Shown here: positions 42,586 to 52,741 of the stretch, piece by piece | Position numbering within the stretch: position 1 is the first letter of the stretch | Layout: every line of letters begins with the position of its first letter | NCBI RefSeq assembly: GCF_016862455.1 | Contig: NZ_BOMZ01000033.1 | Span: 165,642 to 229,641 of the forward strand | Origin: Actinoplanes utahensis | Lineage (GTDB): Bacteria; Actinomycetota; Actinomycetes; Mycobacteriales; Micromonosporaceae | Direction: 5' to 3' | DNA: 64,000 nucleotides | Program-made: the position numbers and the translations under genes | The notes under the pieces: model-generated | Databases searched by the model: none | The model's input: the letters and a program-made list of their open reading frames with translations, nothing else | What the model was told of the DNA's origin: nothing

Positions 42586-43482
42586 TCAGCCGATGAACGG
42601 TGGGACGACGATGCGGCCCTCGGCGACCGGCTGGACGGGGCCGGTGACGGTGGCTGAGGTGGCGGCTCCGGCGGTGGCGGTGACCGTGCAGTCGAGGCGG
42701 GACGGGCGTTTCATCTCGATGCCCTGGTGGATGCGGTAGGTCGAGGTGCCGTCGGCGGGAAGCCGGCCACCGGCGACCAGCCAGACGCCCAGGGCCAGTG
42801 CGGCCGACCCCGTCGCCGGGTCCTCGGGGACCGCGCCGCCGGCGGTGAAGACCCGGGCGTACGCCTCGCCCGTGAAGCCGTTGCGGGAGTCGGGGGACCA
42901 CGAGACGACGGCGATGTCGCAGAAGCCCTGGGTGTCCGGAAGGCGTGGGTCGATGCGGACTCTCGGGAGCGCTTCCCGGCGTACCGGAAGGAAGACCCAA
43001 TCGAGACCACAGCCGGCCATGCGCGGAACGGCGTCCTGGTCCCCCGCGTAGTCCGCGGCCGTCAGGCCCGCGGCGGTCAGCAGCGGCGCCGGGTCGAGCG
43101 GATCGCCGAGCCGCGGTGTGGCGCCGGTGAGGGTCGCCGTGCCCGCCGCGGTCACGGTGACCGGCAGCAGGCCCGCACCGCACTCCTGGACGAGCTCGCC
43201 GGGCGGGAAGAGGCCGTGGCGCATTCCGGTGACCGCCGCGCCGACGCTGGGGTGGCCGGCGAACGGGATCTCCGACTCGGGGGTGAAGATCCGGACCCGG
43301 TACGTCGCTCCGGGAACCGTGGGCGGCAGCAGGAAGACCGTCTCGGAGAAGTTGAACTCGCGGGTGAGCGCCTGCATCTGATCGGTTGCCAGGTTTTCGC
43401 CGCCGAACACGACGGCGAGCTGATTACCGGCGAACGGACGATCCGTGAACACGTCAACGGTTTCGTACGCCACGGTGGACAT
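42586..43482 (-). CDS. PhzF-family isomerase/epimerase
   Basis: A 298-residue protein with the diaminopimelate-epimerase-like double fold of PhzF. The N-terminal half has FTDRPFAGNQLAVVF and the catalytic Glu in FNFSETVFLLPP; IPFAGHPSVGAA is the matching conserved loop, and EDPATGSAALALGVWL closes the site in the second half. No phenazine genes are nearby, so its substrate is unknown. The ATG at 43480-43482 is 6 nt from TAGGGT, back-to-back with the MgtE-like gene's promoter. Confidence 0.93.
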   Translation of the reverse strand: MSTVAYETVDVFTDRPFAGNQLAVVFGGENLATDQMQALTREFNFSETVFLLPPTVPGATYRVRIFTPESEIPFAGHPSVGAAVTGMRHGLFPPGELVQECGAGLLPVTVTAAGTATLTGATPRLGDPLDPAPLLTAAGLTAADYAGDQDAVPRMAGCGLDWVFLPVRREALPRVRIDPRLPDTQGFCDIAVVSWSPDSRNGFTGEAYARVFTAGGAVPEDPATGSAALALGVWLVAGGRLPADGTSTYRIHQGIEMKRPSRLDCTVTATAGAATSATVTGPVQPVAEGRIVVPPFIG

Positions 43483-43488
43483 GTCCGG

Positions 43489-43494
43489 ACCCTA
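43489..43494 (-). promoter_or_regulatory. -10 element of phzF-like gene, leaderless type
   Basis: TAGGGT with a 6-nt spacer to the ATG at 43482; three bases separate it from the opposite-strand -10 at 43498. Confidence 0.6.
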
Positions 43495-43497
43495 ACC

Positions 43498-43503
43498 TAG
43501 TCT
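43498..43503 (+). promoter_or_regulatory. -10 element of the MgtE-like gene, leaderless type
   Basis: TAGTCT with a 6-nt spacer to the GTG at 43510. Confidence 0.6.
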
Positions 43504-43509
43504 TGGGGC

Positions 43510-44904
43510 GTGACCATGGGGACGAGGGTTTATCTGGCTCGCCTCGCCGGTCTTCCGGTGTTCGACCCGAACGGTGAGCGTGTCGGGCGGGTCCGTGACG
43601 CGGTCGTCCGTCTGCGCACCACGAACCGGCCGCCGCAGGTCGTCGGGCTCGTCGCCGAGATGGCCCTGCGCCGCCGGATCTTCTTGCCGATCGGGCGGGT
43701 GACCAGCATGGATGTGGAATCTGTCGTGCTCAGTACGGGCATGCTGAATCTGCGCCGGTTCGAGAAACGGCCGAACGAGCTGCTGGTGCTGGAGGATCTG
43801 CTGGACCGCCGGGTGACGGTGATGCCGGAGCAGGGCGGCGGGCCGGAGCATGTCGGGACCGTGTTGGACATCGGCATGGAGCTGAACCGGAACATCGAGT
43901 GGATCATCACGCGGGTCGCGGTTCGCGAGCACACCGGGCGGCTGGCCCGGCGGGGGCACGTCTATCAGGCGGAGTACGGCCGGGTTCGCGGCCTGGTCGG
44001 CCCGGCCGACGCGCAGGGCACCGCGAACCTGATCGCCCTCCTCGATCAGATGCGACCGCCGGACGTGGCGAACGCGCTGCAGGACATGCCGGACGGCCGC
44101 CGGAACGAGGTGGCCGCCGCGATGGCCGACCGGCGGCTGGCCGCCGTTCTGGAGGAGCTGCCCGAGCACGACCAGGTGGAGATCCTGGTGGCGCTGGACC
44201 GGGAGCGGGCCGCGGACGTGCTGGAGCGGATGGACCCGGACGACGCCGCCGACCTGCTCGCCGAGCTGCCGAAGACCGAGCAGGCGGTGCTGCTCGACCT
44301 GATGGAGCCGGAGGAGGCGGCGCCGGTCCGGCAGCTGATGAACTACCGGCCGGGCACCGCGGGCAGTGTGATGACCTCGGAGCCGGTGATCCTCACCCCG
44401 GACGCCACGGTCGCCGACGCGCTGGCCCGGATCCGGAACCCGGAGCTGTCGTCGGTGGTCGCCGCGCAGGTCTTCGTCGCCCGTGCGCCGATGGCCACGC
44501 CGACCGGGCGGTACCTGGGCATGGTCCACTTCCAGCGGCTGCTGCGGGAGCCGCCGGCCTCGCTGGTGGGCATGCTCGTCGACAGCGGGATCGAGCCGTT
44601 GCGCACCGACACCGGGCTGTTGGAGATCACCCGGCGGATGGCGACGTACGACCTGGTCGCGATGCCTGTCGTCGACTCGACGAACCGGCTGCTCGGCGCG
44701 GTGACCGTCGACGACGTGCTGGACCATTCACTGCCCCGCGACTGGCGTGACCGCGATGCACCTGACGAGATGTCCCGCGACTGGCGTGAGCGCGACGACG
44801 CCGACGACACGTCCCGCGACTGGCGCGACCGTGACGACCCCGACGACGAGATGACCACCGACCGGCGTGACCGTGACGACCCCGACGAGCAGGTGAGCCC
44901 GTGA
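43510..44904 (+). CDS. Soluble MgtE-N/CBS protein with PRC-barrel, no transport domain
   Basis: A 464-residue cytoplasmic protein. Residues about 1-140 form two PRC-barrel-like domains, 170-275 the helical MgtE N domain (DVANALQDMPDGRRNEVAAA, DPDDAADLLAELPKTEQA), and 275-405 two CBS domains (GSVMTSEPVILTPDATVADA, MPVVDSTNRLLGAVTVDDVL). The Mg channel helices of MgtE are absent. I recall M. tuberculosis Rv1232c with a similar layout and position. The C-terminus has four 13-residue RDWRDRD repeats. It is coupled to the DUF1003 gene through GTGA. Confidence 0.9.
   Translation: MTMGTRVYLARLAGLPVFDPNGERVGRVRDAVVRLRTTNRPPQVVGLVAEMALRRRIFLPIGRVTSMDVESVVLSTGMLNLRRFEKRPNELLVLEDLLDRRVTVMPEQGGGPEHVGTVLDIGMELNRNIEWIITRVAVREHTGRLARRGHVYQAEYGRVRGLVGPADAQGTANLIALLDQMRPPDVANALQDMPDGRRNEVAAAMADRRLAAVLEELPEHDQVEILVALDRERAADVLERMDPDDAADLLAELPKTEQAVLLDLMEPEEAAPVRQLMNYRPGTAGSVMTSEPVILTPDATVADALARIRNPELSSVVAAQVFVARAPMATPTGRYLGMVHFQRLLREPPASLVGMLVDSGIEPLRTDTGLLEITRRMATYDLVAMPVVDSTNRLLGAVTVDDVLDHSLPRDWRDRDAPDEMSRDWRERDDADDTSRDWRDRDDPDDEMTTDRRDRDDPDEQVSP
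44737..44892 (+). repeat. 39-bp in-frame repeat x4 in the MgtE-like gene
   Basis: Units at 44737, 44776, 44815 and 44860 encode RDWRDRDxPDEMS-type peptides (13 codons; unit 3 is extended by two codons). The tail alternates Arg and Asp. Confidence 0.85.
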
Positions 44905-45407
44905 GCGATAACCGGCGGGACCGGCTGGACCAACCGCGCGACCCGGGGCGGGTGCAGCTGCCGAGGTTCGATCCGGAGGCGTTCGGCCGCTGGTCGGAGG
45001 GCATCGCGCGGTACATGGGGACGGCGAAGTTCATCGTCTACATGACGGTGGTGATCGCCGCCTGGTTCGCGTGGAACACCCTCGCCCCGAAGGACCTGCG
45101 GTTCGACCCGTACACGTTCACGTTCCTCACGTTGATCCTGTCGCTGCAGGCGTCGTACGCCGCGCCGCTGATCCTGCTGGCGCAGAACCGGCAGGCGGAC
45201 CGGGACCGGCTCGCCATGGAGGAGGACCGCCGCCGCGCGGCGATGCAGAAGGCGGACACCGAGTTCCTGGCCCGGGAGATCGCCTCGCTGCGGATCGCTC
45301 TCAATGATGTGGCGACCCGGGATTTCCTGCGTTCGGAGTTGACCCGGCTGGCCGACGAGTTGGACGAGGCGGCGTCGAGGCGGGAGAAACGGGCGCGAAT
45401 GGAGTGA
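44901..45407 (+). CDS. DUF1003 membrane protein
   Basis: A 168-residue protein with two helices (FIVYMTVVIAAWFAWNTL and FLTLILSLQASYAAPLILLA) and the DUF1003 motif FDPYTFTFLTLILSLQASYA, AQNRQADRDR, then a C-terminal coiled coil that mirrors DUF1003. Function is unknown. It is coupled to the MgtE-like gene by a 4-bp overlap, so the two probably act together, perhaps in divalent-cation handling. Confidence 0.92.
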   Translation: MSDNRRDRLDQPRDPGRVQLPRFDPEAFGRWSEGIARYMGTAKFIVYMTVVIAAWFAWNTLAPKDLRFDPYTFTFLTLILSLQASYAAPLILLAQNRQADRDRLAMEEDRRRAAMQKADTEFLAREIASLRIALNDVATRDFLRSELTRLADELDEAASRREKRARME

Positions 45408-45442
45408 GTCTCACCTAACGTAGAGCGGCAGTGACCTCGACG

Positions 45443-45448
45443 TAGCAT
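45443..45448 (+). promoter_or_regulatory. -10 element of mrp, leaderless type
   Basis: TAGCAT with a 7-nt spacer to the ATG at 45456. The earlier in-frame ATG at 45447 overlaps this element and is unlikely to be used. Confidence 0.6.
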
Positions 45449-45455
45449 GGGCTGC

Positions 45456-46607
45456 ATGTCCGCTCCCGCCAACACGCTCGAGGATGCGATCCAGGCCGCT
45501 CTGGCGACCGTGGACGACCCCGAGATCCGCCGCCCGATCACCGACCTCGGCATGGTCTCGGGCTTCACAGTCAGCGACGGCCTGGTCAAGGTCGATCTGC
45601 TGCTCACCGTGGCCGGCTGCCCCCTGCGGGACAAGCTGAACGCCGACATCACCGCCGCCGTCACGAAGATCCCCGGCATCGACCGGGTCGAGATCAACTT
45701 CGGGGTGATGACCGAGGAGCAGCGCAAGGCGCTGCAGACCACCCTGCGCGGCGGCGGGGAGTCCGCGGAGCCGGTCATCCCGTTCGCTCAGCCCGGTTCG
45801 AGGACCAGGGTGTACGCGGTCGCCTCGGGCAAGGGCGGGGTCGGCAAGTCGAGCGTCACGGTGAACCTGGCCGCCGCGCTCGCCAAGCGGGGCCTGTCGG
45901 TCGGCGTGATCGACGCGGACATCTACGGCCACTCGGTGCCGCGGATGCTCGGCGTCGAGGGCAAGCCGACCCGCGTCGAGGAAATGATCATGCCGCCGCA
46001 GTCGCACGGCGTGAAGGTGATCTCGATCGGCATGTTCACCGCCGGCAACGCCGCGGTGGTGTGGCGTGGCCCGATGCTGCACCGCGCGCTGCAGCAGTTC
46101 CTCGCCGACGTCTACTGGGGCGACCTGGACGTGCTGCTGCTGGACCTGCCGCCGGGCACCGGTGACGTGGCCATCTCGCTGGCCCAGCTGCTGCCGAACG
46201 CGGAGATCCTGGTGGTCACCACCCCGCAGATGGCTGCCGCCGAGGTCGCCGAGCGGGCCGGCGCGATCGCCCTGCAGACCCACCAGCGCCTGGTCGGCGT
46301 GGTGGAGAACATGTCGTGGCTGGAGCTGCCGGACGGTTCGCGGATGGAGGTCTTCGGGGCCGGCGGCGGCGAGACCGTGGCCGACTCGCTGTCTAAGACC
46401 ATCGGCGCCCGGGTGCCGCTGCTGGGTCAGATCCCGCTGGACACCCGGGTGCGGGAGGCCGGTGACGACGGCAACCCGATCGTGCTGGCCGACCCGGACG
46501 CCCCGGCCGCGAAGGCGCTCGACGCGGTCGCCGACAAGCTCGCCGTCCGCCGCGAGTCCCTGGTCGGCAAGCCGCTGGGTCTCATGGTCAACGCGCGTAA
46601 GGGCTAG
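45456..46607 (+). CDS. mrp: Mrp/NBP35-type Fe-S cluster carrier ATPase
   Basis: Mrp (ApbC) binds and transfers Fe-S clusters to apo-enzymes. The 383-residue protein has an N-terminal MIP18/DUF59 domain (DDPEIRRPITDLGMVSG, LTVAGCPLRDK) and a P-loop ATPase with the deviant Walker A GKGGVGKSS, VGVIDADIYGHSVPRMLG and DLPPGTGDVAISLAQ. The family's usual C-terminal CxxC is not visible: the segment reads ENMSWLELPDGSRMEVFGAGGG, where Cys pairs often lie. Start chosen by TAGCAT 7 nt upstream. Confidence 0.94.
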   Translation: MSAPANTLEDAIQAALATVDDPEIRRPITDLGMVSGFTVSDGLVKVDLLLTVAGCPLRDKLNADITAAVTKIPGIDRVEINFGVMTEEQRKALQTTLRGGGESAEPVIPFAQPGSRTRVYAVASGKGGVGKSSVTVNLAAALAKRGLSVGVIDADIYGHSVPRMLGVEGKPTRVEEMIMPPQSHGVKVISIGMFTAGNAAVVWRGPMLHRALQQFLADVYWGDLDVLLLDLPPGTGDVAISLAQLLPNAEILVVTTPQMAAAEVAERAGAIALQTHQRLVGVVENMSWLELPDGSRMEVFGAGGGETVADSLSKTIGARVPLLGQIPLDTRVREAGDDGNPIVLADPDAPAAKALDAVADKLAVRRESLVGKPLGLMVNARKG

Positions 46608-46641
46608 CCGATCGCCGCGGCGCGAAGCGGAGCCGGCCGGC

Positions 46642-47058
46642 TCAGGTCGCGTCCAGGTCGTAACGCTGCGCCGGTCGGACAGCCTCGGAGGCTTTCTCGG
46701 CCGGCGCGCTGCTTTTCCGGATGTCGACGGCGGAGGCCACGTCGTCGAGTTCGGACTTGACCCCGTTGAGGTCCTGTTTCACGTCGTCGAAGAGGGTCTG
46801 CAGGGGCTTGCGCAGCGCCTGCTCGTCCTCCTCGCTGAGCAGGTGCTTGCGGATGAACGCCTTCGGGTGCAGGTCTTCCAGCTGGATGTCGGTGCCCAGT
46901 TCACGGCTCAGGTCGGCGGTCGCGCCCTGGGCCATGTTGCGCAGCCCGCGGACCAGTTTCAGCCCGTCGCCGATCACCTTGGGCAGGCGCTCCCCGAAGA
47001 TCAGAAGCGCGAGCATGAGCAGTGCGCCGATCTCCCACCAGTTCAGATTCTCGAACAC
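46642..47058 (-). CDS. tatB: Sec-independent protein translocase TatB
   Basis: TatB forms the twin-arginine receptor with TatC. The 138-residue protein has the N-terminal helix and hinge (NWWEIGALLMLALLIFGERL then PKVIGDGLKLVRGLRN), Glu/Pro hinge included, followed by an amphipathic helix and a charged tail. Length is normal for TatB rather than TatA. It lies directly downstream of htrA, the order seen near sigE in mycobacteria. No tatA or tatC is in the window. Confidence 0.93.
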   Translation of the reverse strand: MFENLNWWEIGALLMLALLIFGERLPKVIGDGLKLVRGLRNMAQGATADLSRELGTDIQLEDLHPKAFIRKHLLSEEDEQALRKPLQTLFDDVKQDLNGVKSELDDVASAVDIRKSSAPAEKASEAVRPAQRYDLDAT

Positions 47059-47128
47059 GTCCGGCCTCCCAGGCTTCCCGCGCCCAGACTACGCACGCTC
47101 GCTGTGCGAACGCAGCCCGCCCGGGCGG

Positions 47129-48388
47129 TCACTTCACGTCCGCGGCCAGCGTCACCGAGACGGATGCGGTCGCGGTGCCGCGCTTGTATTCCACGGCGAC
47201 CACGGCACCCGGCGCGTACTTGCGGACCAGCGCGATCAGGTCGGTGCCCTCCTCCAGCGGGTGCCCGCCGAGCTTGATGATCACGTCCCCGGCGCGCAGG
47301 CCGGCGGCGGCGGCCGGGCCGCCCGGCTGGACCGAGCGCAGCCGCGCGCCACCCGCGGTCTCCCCAGTCCTCACCTCGGCGCCGATCACTGTTCGCCGAG
47401 CCTTGCCGGTGTCGATGATGTCCTGTGCGACCCGTTTCGCCTGGTTGATCGGGATGGCGAAAGCGAGACCGATGTTTCCGGCCTCGGTGTCGCTGCCGCC
47501 GACCGAGCGGATCACCGAGTTGACCCCGACGACCTGACCCGCCCCGTTCACCAGGGGGCCACCGGAGTTGCCCTGGTTGACCGCGGCGTCGGTCTGGATG
47601 GCCGCGTAGTAGCGGGTGGTGCCGCCCTGCTCGCCGGCCTGGATGGTGCGGTCCAGCGCGCTCACGATGCCCTGGGTGACGGTGTTGACCAGAGCGAGCG
47701 GGGAACCGAAGGCGAGCACCGGGTCGCCGACCGCGATCTCGTCGGAGTTGCCGAGCGCGACGGGCGTCAGGCCGCTCTTTGCGACTTTGATCACGGCGAG
47801 GTCGGACTCGGGATCGCGCCCGACGAGCTTCGCGGTGGCCGTGGAACCGTCGTGGAAGGAGACCGTGAGGGTTTCGTCGGCACCCTCCACCACGTGATCG
47901 TTGGTGATCACGTAACCGTCGGCGGAGACCACGAAACCGGAGCCGATCGCGCCTGCCACCCGCACCGTCACGACGCTCGGCATCACCCGCTCGGCCACCC
48001 CGGCAAGCGACTCGGGGTCACGCTGAGTGCTTTCTGGCACCTGCTGGCCGGAGGCGCCGAGTTGGGTGCGGCTCGCATCGACATAGCCGCCGCGGACCGC
48101 GAAGACGAAGCCGAGCGTGCCGCCGACACCGCCCGCGAGCAGGGCGGTGATCAGGCAGATCGCCATGATCATGCCGAAGCCGCGGCGAGGCTCGTCCGGG
48201 TTGGGCGGCATCTCCAGGGGCGCGCCGCCGGTGGGCGGCGACGGAGGCGGCAGAAGAACTGATGACGGAGCGTAAGGATCGCGCCAGGGATCGGATTCAC
48301 CACCGGTCCACCAGTGCGGTGGCTGCTGCTGAGGGTCGCCCTGGGCAGGGGACACCGGTGGCCGGCGCCAGTTCCAGCCGTCGGTCAC
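47129..48388 (-). CDS. htrA: HtrA/DegP-like membrane-anchored serine protease
   Basis: A 419-residue protein: a cytoplasmic Pro-rich tail, one membrane helix (GFGMIMAICLITALLAGGVG), a trypsin-like protease with His (TNDHVVEG), Asp (ESDLAVIKV) and Ser (GNSGGPLVN), and a C-terminal PDZ domain (GDVIIKLGGHPLEEG). It degrades or refolds exported proteins. It starts at the GTG at 48386-48388 with TGGAGG upstream. The sigE-rseA pair that precedes it in mycobacteria is missing here. Confidence 0.94.
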   Translation of the reverse strand: MTDGWNWRRPPVSPAQGDPQQQPPHWWTGGESDPWRDPYAPSSVLLPPPSPPTGGAPLEMPPNPDEPRRGFGMIMAICLITALLAGGVGGTLGFVFAVRGGYVDASRTQLGASGQQVPESTQRDPESLAGVAERVMPSVVTVRVAGAIGSGFVVSADGYVITNDHVVEGADETLTVSFHDGSTATAKLVGRDPESDLAVIKVAKSGLTPVALGNSDEIAVGDPVLAFGSPLALVNTVTQGIVSALDRTIQAGEQGGTTRYYAAIQTDAAVNQGNSGGPLVNGAGQVVGVNSVIRSVGGSDTEAGNIGLAFAIPINQAKRVAQDIIDTGKARRTVIGAEVRTGETAGGARLRSVQPGGPAAAAGLRAGDVIIKLGGHPLEEGTDLIALVRKYAPGAVVAVEYKRGTATASVSVTLAADVK

Positions 48389-48534
48389 GTCGGTGCCTCC
48401 ACTCCGCTCGCCCGGCTCCGCGCCTCCAGAATGACACGGATCCACCGGTACACACCTTGCCACGGGTCCGCACTAGTGCCGAGTGGGCCGTTCATCCCAT
48501 CGACGGCACAGTGCATCACCGGACGACATCGCTC

Positions 48535-48540
48535 TACTCT
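48535..48540 (+). promoter_or_regulatory. Possible -10 element of the O-methyltransferase gene
   Basis: TACTCT with an 8-nt spacer to the ATG at 48549. Confidence 0.4.
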
Positions 48541-49214
48541 CTTATCCGATGTGCGCGGTTCCGTCGTGGCATCAACAGCGCTGTACGGAGGTCGTCATCA
48601 TCGGTCCCGCTCGTTCATTCGGTCAGCCGGCGACACAGTCAATCCCGTTCGCCGAGACCTACGCCACCGAGGACCCGGTCCTGCAGACCGCGCGTGCCCT
48701 CGCGCACGAGCTCGGCCTGCCCTGCGTCTCCCCCGGTGCCGGTTCCGTGCTGAGCCTGCTGGCCGCCGCGGGCAGCGCCAAGGCCGTGGTGGAGATCGGC
48801 ACCGGCACCGGCGTGAGCGGCATCTGGCTGCTCCGCGGGATGCGCCCGGACGGGGTCCTCACCACCATCGACGTCGAGCACGAGCACCAGCGGATCGCCC
48901 GCCGGATCTTCCTGGAGGCCGGGTACGCCTCGTCGCGTACCCGGATCATCAGCGGCCGTTCCCTCGACGTGCTGCCCCGGCTCGCCGACGGCGCCTACGA
49001 CCTGATCTTCGTGGATGCCGACACCACCGAGTTCGAGGCCTGCACCGCGGCCGCCCTACGGCTGCTGCGGCCGGGCGGGATCCTGATCGTCAACGGCGCG
49101 CACGCGAACGGCCGGATCAGCGATCCGTCCGCCCGGGACGTGGACACCCTCACCATCCGGGAGACGGTGAAGGCGATCCGCGAGTCGGAGGACTGGATTC
49201 CCGCCATCATCCCG

Positions 49215-50639
<1,425 letters not shown>

Positions 50640-50669
50640 GGGAGGATGACCTTTCCGTAAGACGTGGAA

Positions 50670-50705
50670 AGCCCGCCGGTACGGGCGGTACCGTACCGGC
50701 GGGCT
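50670..50705 (-). terminator. Terminator of the DUF3117 gene
   Basis: Perfect 15-bp stem (50670-50684 with 50691-50705) and a 6-nt loop, between the DUF3117 stop and pepA. It keeps the two minus-strand genes separate. Confidence 0.85.
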
Positions 50706-50716
50706 CGCGTGAAACG

Positions 50717-50884
50717 TCAGCCGGCGATCGACTTCAACGCGTCACCCAGCGCGCTGGCCTCGTCCGGGGTCATCTCCACGACGAGACGGCCACCACCCTC
50801 CAGCGGGACGCGCATGACGATGCCTCGCCCCTCCTTGGTGACCTCCAGCGGACCATCGCCCGTCCGCGGCTTCATCGCCGCCAT
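50717..50884 (-). CDS. DUF3117 small protein
   Basis: A 55-residue protein of the DUF3117 family (Rv1211 in M. tuberculosis, recalled): starts AAMKPRTGDGPLEVTKEGRG, with the core IVMRVPLEGGGRLVVEMTPDEA. It is highly conserved in actinobacteria, of unknown function, and found next to tag and its neighbours. The ATG at 50882-50884 has GGGGAG 5 nt upstream. A second in-frame ATG lies three codons on. Confidence 0.93.
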   Translation of the reverse strand: MAAMKPRTGDGPLEVTKEGRGIVMRVPLEGGGRLVVEMTPDEASALGDALKSIAG

Positions 50885-51157
50885 CTTGTCTCCCCTCAGA
50901 CCTACGTCAGGGTCGGTGGGTTGCCCCACAGCCACTTGCTCCTGGAATGCCAGCAGTCACGTCACGTGCTCAGCCCCACATGACGCGGTGCTCGTTTCCG
51001 ACCGGCGGCCGTACAGGCCGTTTCACGTGTTCACGCGTTGCGGCCCACCGTGCCGATCAAACATTTTCCCTGATGAACACCGGCGAACCCAAACCCAGCC
51101 CGGGCGGATGTGACAGCGTCTAGCATATCGTCTTTTGGGCTGTCACAATGTGCGGTC

Positions 51158-51952
51158 ATGCAGGCGCGGTCCGCACTCTTCGACCTGTACGGCGACTACC
51201 TGCGCGCTCGTGGCTCACGAGCCCCGGTCTCCGCCCTCGTCCGGCTGCTCGCCCCGCTCGACATCGCGGCGCCGGCGGTCCGCACCGCAGTGTCGCGAAT
51301 GGTGCGACAGGGATGGCTGCATCCGTTACGTCTGGCCGCCGGACCGGGCTATCTGCTCACTCCGAAGGCCGCACGCCGGCTCGACGAGGCAGCCACCCGG
51401 GTGTACCGGACCGGTCGTGGCGGCTGGGACGGCCGCTACGACATGATCCTGCTGCACGAGCCGGCCGCGCGGCGGGACGCCGACCGGCTCACCTATCTGG
51501 GCTACGGACCGCTCAGCGAACAGGTGTGGGTGGCGCCACGGGCCTCCGAAGAGGTCGAGTCGGTGCTGACCGGCACCGGGTACGAACGGTTCAGCGCCAG
51601 CCACACCGCCGGCTCGGACATCGTCGGCCGCGCCTGGGATCTCGGCCGGATCGGACAGTCGTACGAGGATTTCGTCGAGCAGTTACGTCCCGTCGTGAAG
51701 ACGATCACTCCACGTAGCACCGACGAGGAGGCGTACGCCGCCCGTTTCCGCCTGGTCCACGCCTGGCGCTCGTTCCTGTTCCAGGATCCGCAACTGCCCG
51801 CCGCGCTGCTGCCCCCCGGCTGGCCGGGTGTGAAGGCCGCCCTGTTCTTCGACAAGCACGCCACCCGGCTGCGCCCGGCCGCCGACCGGCACGTGGAACG
51901 TTGCCTGCAAGCCGCCACCCGTGGAGGACGTGTGGGATTCTCAGACTCATGA
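51158..51952 (+). CDS. PaaX-family transcriptional regulator
   Basis: PaaX-type proteins repress phenylacetate and related catabolic genes and release DNA on binding aryl-CoA. The 264-residue protein has the N-terminal winged helix (FDLYGDYLRARGSRAPVSAL, PAVRTAVSRMVRQGWLHPLR) and the PaaX C-terminal domain (GRAWDLGRIGQSYEDFVEQL). It is coupled by ATGA to an enoyl-CoA hydratase/isomerase gene, a natural target or partner. TAGCAT at 51121-51126 may be its -10 with a short leader. Confidence 0.92.
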   Translation: MQARSALFDLYGDYLRARGSRAPVSALVRLLAPLDIAAPAVRTAVSRMVRQGWLHPLRLAAGPGYLLTPKAARRLDEAATRVYRTGRGGWDGRYDMILLHEPAARRDADRLTYLGYGPLSEQVWVAPRASEEVESVLTGTGYERFSASHTAGSDIVGRAWDLGRIGQSYEDFVEQLRPVVKTITPRSTDEEAYAARFRLVHAWRSFLFQDPQLPAALLPPGWPGVKAALFFDKHATRLRPAADRHVERCLQAATRGGRVGFSDS

Positions 51953-52737
51953 CCGACTCGCTCCTCGTCGACCGCACTGACGCGGTCGTCACCCTGACCC
52001 TGAACCGCCCCGAGGCGATGAACTCCTTCACCGTCGAGCTCAAGGAGGCGCTGCGGGACACCCTCGCCGCGCTGGAGAGCGACCGGTCGTGCCGGGCGAT
52101 CGTGCTGACCGGCGCGGGTGGCGCCTTCTGCGGCGGGCAGGACCTCCGGGAGCACGCGGCCCTGCTGCAGGCCGGGAGCACCGACCTGAACACGGTCCAG
52201 GTGCACTACAACCCGATCGCGCAGCGGCTGGCGAACATGCCGAAGCCGGTGATCGCGGCGGTGCACGGGATGGCCGCGGGGGCCGGCGCCTCGCTGGCGC
52301 TGCTCGCCGACTTCCGCATCGGCGGCCCGGCGACGAAGTTCCTGATGGCGTTCGCCAACGTGGGCCTGGCCGGGGACAGCGGCATCTCCTGGTCGCTGCC
52401 GCGGATCGTGGGCCACGCCAAGGCGGTCGAGCTGCTGCTGCTCGCCAAGCCGGTGAAGGCGGAGGAGGCGGCCCGGATCGGGATGCTGACCGAGCTGCTG
52501 GACGACGACGCCAAGGTGCTGCCGGCCGCCCAGGAGCTGGCCGCGCGGCTGGCGGCCGGGCCGACCGTCGCCTACGGCGCGATCAAGCGGGAGCTGTCCA
52601 TCGCCACCGCCGGCACCCTGTCGGACGCGCTCGCGGCCGAGGCCCAGGCGCAGGCGATCTGCGGCGCGACCGCGGACCATCAGGCCGCGGTCAGCGCCTT
52701 CCTCAACAAGCAGAAGCCGGAGTACCAGGGCCGCTGA
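51949..52737 (+). CDS. Enoyl-CoA hydratase/isomerase, PaaG-like
   Basis: A 262-residue crotonase. Oxyanion-hole segments are TGAGGAFCGGQDL and HGMAAGAGASLALLADFRI; the catalytic region is FANVGLAGDSGISWSLPRIV with Asp, as in PaaG 1,2-epoxyphenylacetyl-CoA isomerase rather than the Glu pair of hydratases. It is translated with PaaX. A role in phenylacetyl-CoA breakdown is likely, but no other paa gene lies in the window, so it may act on another acyl-CoA. Confidence 0.9.
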   Translation: MTDSLLVDRTDAVVTLTLNRPEAMNSFTVELKEALRDTLAALESDRSCRAIVLTGAGGAFCGGQDLREHAALLQAGSTDLNTVQVHYNPIAQRLANMPKPVIAAVHGMAAGAGASLALLADFRIGGPATKFLMAFANVGLAGDSGISWSLPRIVGHAKAVELLLLAKPVKAEEAARIGMLTELLDDDAKVLPAAQELAARLAAGPTVAYGAIKRELSIATAGTLSDALAAEAQAQAICGATADHQAAVSAFLNKQKPEYQGR

Positions 52738-52741
52738 CTCT

